64,000 bases of DNA. It comes from Sequoia sempervirens (Eukaryota; Streptophyta; Pinopsida; Cupressales; Cupressaceae). Location of the stretch: NCBI GenBank assembly GCA_007258455.2, contig VDFB02018371.1:1-64000 (forward strand), written 5' to 3'. The notes beneath the pieces were generated by a model that ran no database searches, was not told where the DNA came from, and saw nothing but the letters and a program-made list of their open reading frames with translations. A program made the translations under genes and the position numbers. Below are positions 55,210-64,000 of this stretch, piece after piece (within the stretch, counting starts at the first letter, position 1; each line of letters starts with the position of its first letter).

Positions 55210-58200
55210 GTCCCCCCTCCTCGAAATTGCTTGTCCTCAAGCAACTGAAAAGATGGATGCAACAAAATTTGTTCACCTTCCCACGTGGCATCTTCAATAG
55301 GCAAATTCCTCCATTTAACCAAATATTCTTTGATTGTCCTTCTCCTCAAAGAACGTTCTCTAGTATCAAGGATTTCTTCAGGAATCAACACTAACTGACC
55401 TTCCTCATCCAATGGAGGTAATTCTGATGTAGCCACCACGTTGTGTCCAATTGCCTTCTTGAGGCGAGACACATGAAAGACATTATGTACTTTGCTTTCA
55501 GCTGGAAGCTCCAACTCATAAGCAACTTCACCAATCTTGGTGATTTTGAAAGGACCATAAAAACGCAGCTTCAACTTTTCTGCACCACTTTTCTTGAGAG
55601 AAGATTGTCTATATGGTTGGAGCCTCAAATAGACCATGTCCCCAACTTCGAAAGACCTCTCAACACGCTGCTGATCAGCGTATAACTTTTGTTGATTTTG
55701 AGCTTGTTGCAGATTTTCCTTGAAAGATTTCAAGATGTCCTGGCTTTGTTGTAACATATCCAAAGCTTGCGGAGCTCTACTATCATCAAACACTAAATCA
55801 ACAAAATTAGTAGCTTCATAACCATAAAGAGCCATAAAAGGTGACATCTTAATTGACATGTGATAAGAAGAGTTGTAACAATACTCTCCTAAATGAAGCC
55901 ATTTAATCCAAGCTCTTTGTTGTCCTGAAACATAGTTTCTTAGGTAGCCCTCTAACCATTTATTCACAATTTCTGATTGCCCATCTGTTTGTGGGTGATA
56001 GCTAGTGCTTGGAGTAAGCACTGTCCCACTCAATCTGAAGATCTCTTGCCAAAAGACACTTAGGAACTTGCTGTCCCTATCACTGACAATAGTTTTAGGC
56101 AACCCATGCAAACGGAAGACCTCTCTGAAAAATAACTCAGCCACTTGAGCTGCTGTAAATGAAGTAGTAACAGCAAAGAAATGAGCAAATTTCGTTAGTC
56201 TATCAACCACAACAAAAATACAATCACGTCCTTGCACCTTGGGTAACCCCGTGATGAAATCCATGGCAATACTCTCCCATTTCTGATTCGGAATGGGTAA
56301 AGGCTGAAGTAGACCAGCTGGATAAGAGTGTTCATTCTAATTTTTTTGACAAATCGGACACTCTCTAATGTAGTTCAAGACTTCTTCTTTCAACCCTTTC
56401 CAAGTGAATCTTTCACGAATCTGCTTATAAGTCTTGAAAATCCCTTGATGACTAGCAAGGGGAACATCATGAAAAGATTGTAGAATCTTCTTTTTAAGCT
56501 TAGATTCTTGCACTAAAAAGATTCTATCTTTATAATAAATTAACCCATCAACCAACTTATACCTTTCATCAACCAAATGACCTTCTAACAAGCTGGTTGC
56601 AAACTGATTTTTAACATAATCAGCAGCAATTAACTCCTTCCAATCTGCTGATAGCTCACAAAGTGACTGCAAATGAGGCCTTCTTGAAAGAGCATCAGCC
56701 ACTATATTATTTTTTCCTTTGACATATTCAATATCAAAGTCATATGCTTGGAGCTTACTTACCCACTTTTGCTGCCTTTCATTCAAATCCTTTTGGCGCA
56801 TGAAATGTTTAAGACTATTGTGGTCAGTCTTAACAACAATTTTACTTCCCACCAAGTATTGACGGAATTTAGACAAAGCATGCATGATGGCAAGCATCTC
56901 TTTGTCATAGATAGAGTAAGTTTTTTCTGCCCCTCTCAACTTCCAGCTCTCGAAGACAATAGGATGTTTGTCTTGCATTAAAACAGCTCCAACACCTTCA
57001 CCTGAAGCATCACACTGTAATTCAAAAGGTTTTGAAAAATCCGGAAGTGCCAACACTAGACACGAACTCATGATTTGTTTAAACTTATCAAAAACTTCTT
57101 GTGCCTTCTTAGTCCAAAGAAAAGCTCCTTTCTTTGTAAGATCTGTCAAAGGTGCTGCTTGATGAGAATAACCTTTTACAAATCTTCTATAGAATCCACA
57201 TAACCCTAAAAATCCTCTCAAATGAGAAATATTCTTTGGAGTTGGCCAATCAAGAATGGCCCTTATCTTCTCTGGATCCACTTTCACACCCTTTGAACTG
57301 ATAATGTGACCAAGATATAAGAGTTCTGTCAACCCGAACTCACACTTTGATTCTTTGGCGAACAAACATTCCGCCTCTAAAATACTAAGCACTTCTTCCA
57401 AATGCTTAAGGTGCTCTTCCCATGACTTACTGAATATAAGAATGTCGTCAAAGAAGATAAGCACAAACTTCCTCAACTGCTGTCTAAAAATCTTGTTCAT
57501 ACAAGATTGAAATGTAGCTGGAGCATTTGTCAAACCAAAAGGCATGATAAGAAATTCAAAATGTCCAAAATGGCATCTAAACGCTGTCTTCTCTATATCC
57601 TCCTCCCTCATTCTGATTTGGTGATAGCCCGAACGAAGATCAATCTTCGAGAAGAACATTGCCCCATAGAGCTCATCAATAAGCTCATCAATCCTAGGGA
57701 TAGGATATCTATTCTTGATGGTTTTCTGATTCAATGCGCGATAGTCAACACACATACGCATTGTGCCATCTTTCTTTTTAACCAACACTACTGCAGAAGC
57801 AAAAGGACTCTTGCTTGGTCTAATGAAACCACTTTCCAACAGCTCCTTGATGGCTTTTTCAATTTCATCTTTCTACCTCTTTGGATAGCGGTAAGGTGTA
57901 GTCATGACCGGTTTTGCTCCTTCTAACTCAATCACATGCTCAGAACCTCTTTCAGGAGGTCTTCCAGGAGGTAATCTTCCAAAGACTTTGCTCTTCTTCG
58001 AAAGCAAGGCTTGAATATCAGGGTGATATTGTCTTTTTTCCTCTACTGGATCAGCTGGTAGAACCATACATTCAGCAGCCCATTCAACCTGATCGTGACG
58101 GATCAGCGTTTCCATTCTTTTCAAGGACACAATTCGAGGGCCTCCATTTGAAATCCCTCTTAAAACAACCTTCCTTCCATTAGACTGAAATTTCAGCTCC

Positions 58201-60002
58201 ATAGTTTGCAAATTCAATGTGATCTCACCAAGAGATCGCAGCCATTGTATGCCCAACACAACATCAGTGTCTCCTATACCCACCACATAAAAATCATCTT
58301 TAATTTCATGATTCCCTAATTGCAAAGATAGGTTAGGAATCTTCCTAGTGCAAGACATAGTAAAACCATCAGCTACCATTACTTTGAAACCATCAAATTC
58401 TTCAGTTTTCAAACCTTTTCTAGCAACTAGTCCTTCATCAATAAAATTGTGAGTTGCTCCGATATCAATTAGAGCAACTATCCTTTGTGAATTTACAACT
58501 CCATGAACCCTAAAAGATTCATTTTTTTGAAAACTTGATAGTTGTGCGAAAGCACTACCATCTCCCACCTCTTCGGACTTGTCTTTTGGAACTTCTTCAC
58601 CTTCACTACTTGCTGATTCGTATTGCTGATCAGACGAATCAAATTCTAATCCATAATCAGAATAGCCCTCCATTCGATTTGCTTTGCCTCTTCCATAGCA
58701 ACGGTGACCCTTAACCCAAGGATCATGGCAAGTGTAACAAACTCCATCCTTTCTAAGCTGTTCTTTGAGCTCTTCTGACAGCCTTGGTGGAAACTTCTTG
58801 GGCAGATTTGAAGAAGGTTTTTTATCTTTCTTATGGCTGAATGGTTTTGAATGAAACTTAGGCCTTGGGGCTGCTAACTCCATGCTCCTAGCTTTCTTGA
58901 TAGCTTCATCTAATGTTGGTGGATCAAATGCTTTGACCCAACCCTTCAAAGGCTCCATTAAACCTTCAGCAAAAAGAACTACAAGTCTTCTTTCAGTAAT
59001 GTTAGGCACCATTACTGACAACCTCTGAAAATCAGCCACATAGTTTTCTAGAGATCCTTGCTGTTTCAATTGAGCCAATTCTCTAAATCTCAACTCAGGA
59101 TCCTTGGTATCAAATCTCTCACTCAGCTTGTTGGTAAACTCATCATATGTACGAATGAGGTTATGGCCAAGAGTGACCAACCCATGAGTCCACCATTCGT
59201 GAGCTATCCCATCCAAGTGCAAAGTAGCAAACTTTATAGCATCTCCTTTTGGCATGGGTCTGAGAGAAAGATAATTATCAAGTTTTTGAACCCATGATCT
59301 GGCTGTACACTTGTTACTACCATCAAAATGCTCCATAGAAATTTTGCCCAATGCTTGGTAAAAATCATTTCTAGGTGCCATAGGAGGGCGTTGCTCATTC
59401 CTCCCTCCATTTCTCCGACTCCTTTGATTCATGAATTGATCAAAGGTCCAAGCATCTCTCAAATCGAGAGGTAAAGAAGCATACTCCATGTAAGCTTGAT
59501 GTGCATCATCAGCAAAGGTTGGTGTAGCTTCAACTGGTTGCTGCTCTTCTATTGTTGTGAAGGTAGGAAAAAGGGGTCTAGAGGATGACCCACTATGAAT
59601 TGCAACATGTTGACCCACAATTCTATCACCTTTATTCACCTCAGGACTGCCATTATTGTTATTTCCATTAACTCCACTGCTTTCTCCAGTTGAGTTATTT
59701 CGGGGCTGAATGATATTCTGAGCTGCTTGCTGGTCCAACTTTGATAATAATCGGGACATCATGTCTATCATCCCATCAAAATTCTTCTCAACTCTGTCCC
59801 TCTCTTCATTATCTCTCCTTACAGTGTCTGACATTTTTTCAACTGTCTGTTCAACTGCTTCCACTGACTTATCTGAACCTTCCACTGTTTTACCAAGATC
59901 TCTTAGGGCTCCTAAGAAGGTCTCTGCTTCTGGGACGGGCGGAAACTGATGCTGATTTCTAGCCTAACTTCTGGTGTATGGCCTAGTGTCTCTTTCACTC
60001 AT
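55185..60002 (-). pseudogene. E4 gag-pol polyprotein with three in-frame UAG codons
   Basis: One reading frame runs from ATG at 60002 to 55185 with no frameshift. Only TAG codons at 59966-59964, 57875-57873 and 56339-56337 break it. Gag has the HFDGSNKCTARSWVQKLDNY core and the zinc knuckle CYTCHDPWVKGHRC. The protease active site reads DIGAT instead of DTGAT. RT shows [25 protein letters not shown] and [10 protein letters not shown]. RNase H shows [11 protein letters not shown] and TDHNSLKHF. Integrase shows HHCC (CPICQ), MDFITGLPK, SDRDSKF and DGQSEIVNKW. A chromodomain (KEYLVKWRNLPIEDATWE) ends it. The mutated protease and the UAGs predict a non-functional copy unless UAG is read through. 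About 1600 codons in all, normal for a chromovirus. Confidence 0.95.
55210..55245 (-). promoter_or_regulatory. E4 hairpin and polypurine tract
   Basis: On the minus strand GTTGCTTG and CAAGCAAT pair (seven Watson-Crick pairs and a G-T) across AGGA, then GAGGAGGGGGGAC adjoins the LTR. Confidence 0.72.
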
Positions 60003-60024
60003 CAGTTAACCAACTGCAATTTGC

Positions 60025-60057
60025 CACAGGATGGCAGGGTCTTCTTTTCTGATACCA
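60025..60057 (-). promoter_or_regulatory. E4 primer-binding site and leader motif
   Basis: The minus strand reads TGGTATCAGA at the LTR edge, with iMet complementarity stopping after ten bases. CCTGCCATCCTGTG follows at 60038-60025. ATG of gag is 22 bases further. Confidence 0.82.
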
Positions 60058-60058
60058 C

Positions 60059-61723
60059 TGAAATATGCTAACCAATTTTTTTAAAGGAATTACACAACAT
60101 AACCAGCAATAGTTAACTGGATTAGCGTTAGCATCAAACTGAAATCTGAACTTGAAATGAAAACTACTCAACGTCAAGAATGTGCACTCAAGATCCCACT
60201 GAGGGCGAGGTGCTAACATATGACGGAGTGATGAAATTTGAAATTATAAACTGATAGGCGGATAACCAGCCATGAAGAACATTTCCACACTACCACCAAA
60301 CAGTGGGGGGAAAAATTACAATTAAGAACAATTCATCCGCTGCGGCGAGCATCCATAGAGCCGTGGGGATTCTCCACTAAGAAAGTGGGTATAAGAGAGT
60401 TACAAAACAAATTATCCACACTGGCGGTAAACCTTCCAAGGGTAATTTAATGATAAAATAATAAGTAATTGTAGAACTGAAAATTGGTTGGATTAGTAAT
60501 GCTTAATCTCAACCTTTACAAAATTATACTCTGCAGATTACAAATTACAATGATAGGAAATGAACCTTAGACATGAAGTATGAACTTTTACAATGATATA
60601 GCACTCAAGTACTGAAGTATAAGACCAAAAACTAGAAACTGTAACAGTCTGATATAAAAATCAGAATTCTGGAAATTCAACCAGCAAACTGTGAATTCAT
60701 GAAATGCTCATAAGTTTGTCAATTTACCTCCGAATGACGAGAAATAAGTTGCAAATGCTCCCTAGAGGTTTGGCGACCAAGATGCAATCCAAAAACAGCC
60801 ACCAAAGACTCCAGATTATTTGGCACAAACTCCAATGCTTATCCAAATGGTACGACCTCTTTGAAAAATCGACTTTGCAAGATAAAATCAGAAGTTTGGA
60901 ATTAAATTCCAATTTTTTGTGGAAGGTGGCGCCTTGAGTCAACAAATGATTTGCCAAAGTACCCAGGCTTCAGCTGTAGATGAAATAGAAAACCAAAACT
61001 GTGAAATTACTCCAGAAATTCTTCAATCTTGATGCTCAATCTGCTAGTTTGATGTTGAGAAGCAGCAATGTAGCCAACTAGGTGTTATATTGCAAACACG
61101 AAATTGGATGAAAGGGCTAGGAGGTAGCATCCTCGAAGCAACAGCAAAATGTCCATTGTCATTTTGACAGCATAACGGTATGATAAACACTCGATACCAA
61201 AAGCTGGAGAAAAGACTTCATTTTATAGAACACTGAAAAAACTCTTCACATTCCATGAGAAACGCCAAGAGACACCTTTTGAATTCTTTTCCAACTTTCA
61301 TAAATATTAATCCTCAAAAAGGTGGCGTCCAAAATTAAGCTGAAAGAATAATTCAATAAAGAATAAATAATCTTTTAATGAAGGCATACCCTTCATGGCC
61401 CCACTTTAAAAACAACTTAAGTTATCACCTTAGGCCAAGGGGGGGGTCAACAGAGAATTAAAACATAATGCCTTTAATTAAATATTTTTCACCAAATAAA
61501 GCTTTCTGAAGACCAAGCCAAAATAACAACTACTCCAGCTGAGAAGAACTGAGAATAGACAACTGCAACTGCCAAAAACTAGTATTTACTATAAATAGTA
61601 AATAACATGAAATGCCACAAACTCCAAACCGAGAAACCCTAATTTCACCTCATTCCAGTCTATGGGTTCCGGAATAGACTGATGAATTGCAATGCTAATC
61701 ACTGATGAGAAGGGGACATTACA
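60059..61723 (-). repeat. E4 5' LTR
   Basis: The plus strand runs TGAAATATGCTAACC to GGGGACATTACA (1665 bp). The minus-strand TATAAAATG box is near 61218-61228. The 9-bp hairpin lies at 61583-61604. Confidence 0.92.
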
Positions 61724-62694
61724 GTCGATTTGTAGATATATAAATTCTAAGTTTAATACATGCTGGCAGCTTCATGATAATTCGAATTTGCATTGAGGAG
61801 CATTTTGCTGAATGTAGTCATCATCTTCATACTAGTAGAGGACGATTTTGGAGGGCATTACAATCTGATATAATTTACCAGTCATGTGTCACCTTGCTAG
61901 TGAAGTTCAATTTTATTCATGAGGGTCTCCTTGGGCATCGATTTCTCATAAAGAAGGAGGCGCTTGATGCAAGAGGCCTAGGCAACTCCATTGAAGATGA
62001 TTGGAGGTTGTTAGAAGCTGGAAATTAATTTTTATCTGCATATTCATCAGCTACAGGGGCGGCTGCTTGGAAAATTCGATTTGGCTCATGAAGTGGTCAT
62101 TTTGCTCGATTCTTGATTGCTTCTTCATCTCTCAACAAGGACGCCATCAAGCAACCAGGTTCCTTTAAGATTTGTTCATTACTTCATTGCTTATTAGGAG
62201 TTTATTGTTGCAGCTGTAGGTGTGCATCCATATCAGCAAAAAACCATAATCTGATATCATTGTAAATGCCAAGAGTCTTGGCCATTTTGTATAAGCATTG
62301 TATTAGACACTCATTTGCAATCAAGGAGAAATAAGTAGTTGAACAATTATCGTTGTTATGGAGCATTTAAATATCATTTGTACTCAGCTTAATAGCATGC
62401 ATGCCAAGTGTTCGACAAAATGTCATCTTGGCTGTAGATGCATTTTATTCATGTAGTTTCTCATTTATATGCATTTAAAAATACAAAAAGTGATTGCATT
62501 GCATCTAGATATCAGCATAGACATTGTAGTACTCTTTTCCAAGCTTTCATTTCAATTTAGCATTCATTACAAGCATCAAACTTTAAACTGAAACTTCCAA
62601 CCAGCAAACAAAAACATTGCATACAAACAGTTTGACAAATTTACAAGGCAGCAAATTGAAGAAAATTGAAGTCAGTTGAGCAAGGCTCATTACA
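61724..62694 (+). repeat. E3 3' LTR, right part
   Basis: The block ends GGCTCATTACA and its last 260 bp match the end of solo LTR S1. It therefore completes the LTR that starts at 54698 and is split by E4. A plus-strand frame at 61774-62028 (84 codons) has no recognisable motif and lies inside the LTR, so I do not call it a gene. Confidence 0.65.
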
Positions 62695-63327
62695 ATTGTT
62701 GTATTTATTTTGTAATAATATTTCATCGTCAAGGGCCCGCAATAGAAACCTTACTACTATAAAAAAAAGGTGGAGTTTTTCAATCTTCTATTGCCACCTT
62801 ATAGAAACATGAAGGATAATCAGTGCATGAGACAATTGTCCTTAACCATCTCATTAAAAACTGCCCCCAAAATTAACTTAAATCATAATCAACTACTACA
62901 TCATCATACAAAAGTAATGGCATTATTTTACATACTTTGTCTTTAGTGATCCATAGTTTCCATACACAATGAAAAGACAAAACACACTAAACTAGATATC
63001 CAAACAATTATTTGGTAGCACAACTTAAAAATCTAAAAACAGAAATATGTGTGAACACTTTACCCTTAGATTTTTCTTTACATATAAGGAAACACATAAT
63101 CATAGTAGATGTTGCAGTTAATGGTTATTGTGGTCAAACACAAGATTTACCTCACAAAAAGGCATGACCATACAATACATCTAATGTTATTCCATGACAA
63201 AAGCATCTCTCATATTGTCAGCTAGTTCTTCCATCAATTTGAACGTAAGGGGCTTGAGTTTAAATACAATTCCAATAAGTATCTGACACAGCCCTCCCTG
63301 ATATTTAAAGAGTCAACTTGAAGATAC
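62695..63327. other. Likely intron or flank of the J-domain gene
   Basis: AT-rich sequence downstream, on the minus strand, of the J-domain exon. A stretch near 63200-63260 can be read on the minus strand as KPLTFKLMEELADNMRDAF and might be a further exon, but its splice sites are not clear. Confidence 0.3.
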
Positions 63328-63408
63328 CTCATATGCTTGTATCACACGTTGAACAATGGTACTTGAATCGCTTGGACCTTTATAAACATCTGGATGAAAT
63401 TCTTTTAC
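63328..63408 (-). CDS. Exon of a J-domain (DnaJ-like) host gene
   Basis: On the minus strand, an AG acceptor (CTAGCAG) at 63410-63409 precedes 81 bases that encode VKEFHPDVYKG and then SDSSTIVQRVIQAYE, followed by a GT donor at 63327. HPD is the signature loop of J-domains, which stimulate Hsp70 ATPase. The following helix with QRVIQAYE is typical of plant, often plastid, J-proteins. The exon is 27 codons exactly, phase 0 at both ends. Neighbouring exons could not be identified with confidence, so the gene may continue past the window or be a fragment. It is the only convincing host coding sequence here. Confidence 0.6.
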
Positions 63409-64000
63409 CTGCTAGACAAAATAAGGCATTTCCTAGTTGTTAATTTATAAGATACTTGCATAATTCCTCTTCAAAAAATTACATCTACCAATTTTATAAA
63501 GATTTTAATAAATACCAGATGCCATTAGCTTGATTTTTTATGGCAATTATTGTGGATAATAGTGAAGGTAATCACACATCTATCGATAATATTAAAGGTA
63601 GTCACACTTCTATTGATAACATTAAAGGTAATCACACTTCTATCCAGTCTTAGAATTTAGTCAAAGCCTATTTTCCTTTCAACTTGTAATTTTATAACCA
63701 AGTCATCTTCAAAGAAGTTCAGAAAACCTTATTCATTGAATCTACGCATTTGTATTACTACTAGCATAATAGATTACTCATTACACTGTGATAGGACTCA
63801 ACTAATATCTATATGCTATCTTGTGCAACCTTCGTTTCTGCTATCTTTTCTACTTTGTACACATTTTATTCTTAAGAACCTATCATACCATTTATTCTAC
63901 TCCAAATGAAACTTGGCATAGGTCCTGACTCCATAGTCGTCATAGAGCATAAGCTCTTGCCTCTTTACCAAAGTTATTTCATGCAATTTACTCAAAGAGT
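63409..64000. other. Unassigned right edge
   Basis: Probably intron or upstream region of the J-domain gene. No exon could be supported. It contains a short tandem repeat, listed separately. Confidence 0.3.
63565..63645 (+). repeat. 30-bp tandem repeat, about 2.7 copies
   Basis: AAGGTAATCACACATCTAT and variants recur at 63565, 63595 and 63625, a period of exactly 30. Confidence 0.85.

Larger units (their letters stand above)
54750..61723 (-). mobile_element. E4: nearly complete chromovirus
   Basis: It has a full 5' LTR (60059-61723), PBS, a gag-pol frame and a 3' LTR reduced to its last 460 bp (54750-55209). The first 1.2 kb of the 3' LTR, in plus-strand order, and any left TSD are missing, together with part of the E3 LTR. 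The element is inserted in the E3 3' LTR. Confidence 0.9.

Noticed and set aside
61774..62028. 84-codon plus-strand ORF as a host gene
   Set aside because: It lies inside the split E3 LTR, has no recognisable motif and no support from a second copy.
1..64000. tRNA genes suggested by TGGTATCAGAGC-like strings
   Set aside because: Each string sits at an LTR edge as a primer-binding site, and no cloverleaf surrounds it.

Overview
This window looks like intergenic DNA from a very large plant nuclear genome. A gymnosperm is my guess; the sequence cannot settle the species. In 64 kb I find one convincing host exon, a J-domain exon near the right edge. Almost everything else is nested transposable elements: Ty3/gypsy chromoviruses with chromodomains, their non-autonomous derivatives, Ty1/copia elements and solo LTRs, an L1-type LINE, a hAT remnant, a PPR pseudogene and a piece of plastid 16S rDNA. 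A 100-N assembly gap lies at 18327-18426.

Layout, left. Positions 1-14252 are one old plus-strand chromovirus (E1; its 5' end lies outside the window). It is split by three insertions: a solo LTR (218-2188, TSD ATGGA), a reversed solo LTR (3463-5328, TSD GTCCA/ATCCA) and a complete pol-less element N1 (6238-11703, TSD TAAGA). From 14.3 to 17.6 kb there is non-coding repeat DNA with a PPR pseudogene. From 17.6 to 24 kb there is minus-strand copia material with two solo LTRs. From 24.2 to 26.4 kb there are gypsy remnants.

Layout, middle. A minus-strand LINE runs from 38847 down to about 26400. It is broken by a copia solo LTR (28810-30258, TSD AAACC) and by a complete young non-autonomous LTR element N2 (31046-38520, TSD ACAAT, LTRs differing at about 11 of 1835 positions). 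N2 carries two long ORFs that are neither gag nor pol. A probable solo LTR, a hAT remnant, an inverted copy of the 17 kb repeat and the plastid fragment follow, up to 45.5 kb.

Layout, right. E2 (45535-49861, minus) is a 5'-truncated chromovirus whose LTR matches N2, so its family is the likely enzyme donor for N2. Positions 49862-54325 are an unresolved LTR-like block. E3 is the 3' tail of a plus-strand chromovirus (54326-54749 and 61724-62694). It is split by E4 (54750-61723, minus), a nearly complete chromovirus whose long frame is broken by three in-frame UAG codons.

How it works together. The chromoviruses supply gag, protease, RT, RNase H and integrase. N1 and N2 keep the LTRs, the primer-binding site, a 14-nt leader motif, and a hairpin plus polypurine tract, but have lost pol. 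Their unfamiliar proteins share an NPxFE-x5-TYDNPLF motif with identical spacing. This shared protein family, and the covarying hairpins in the LTRs and before the polypurine tract, are the best candidates for something undescribed.
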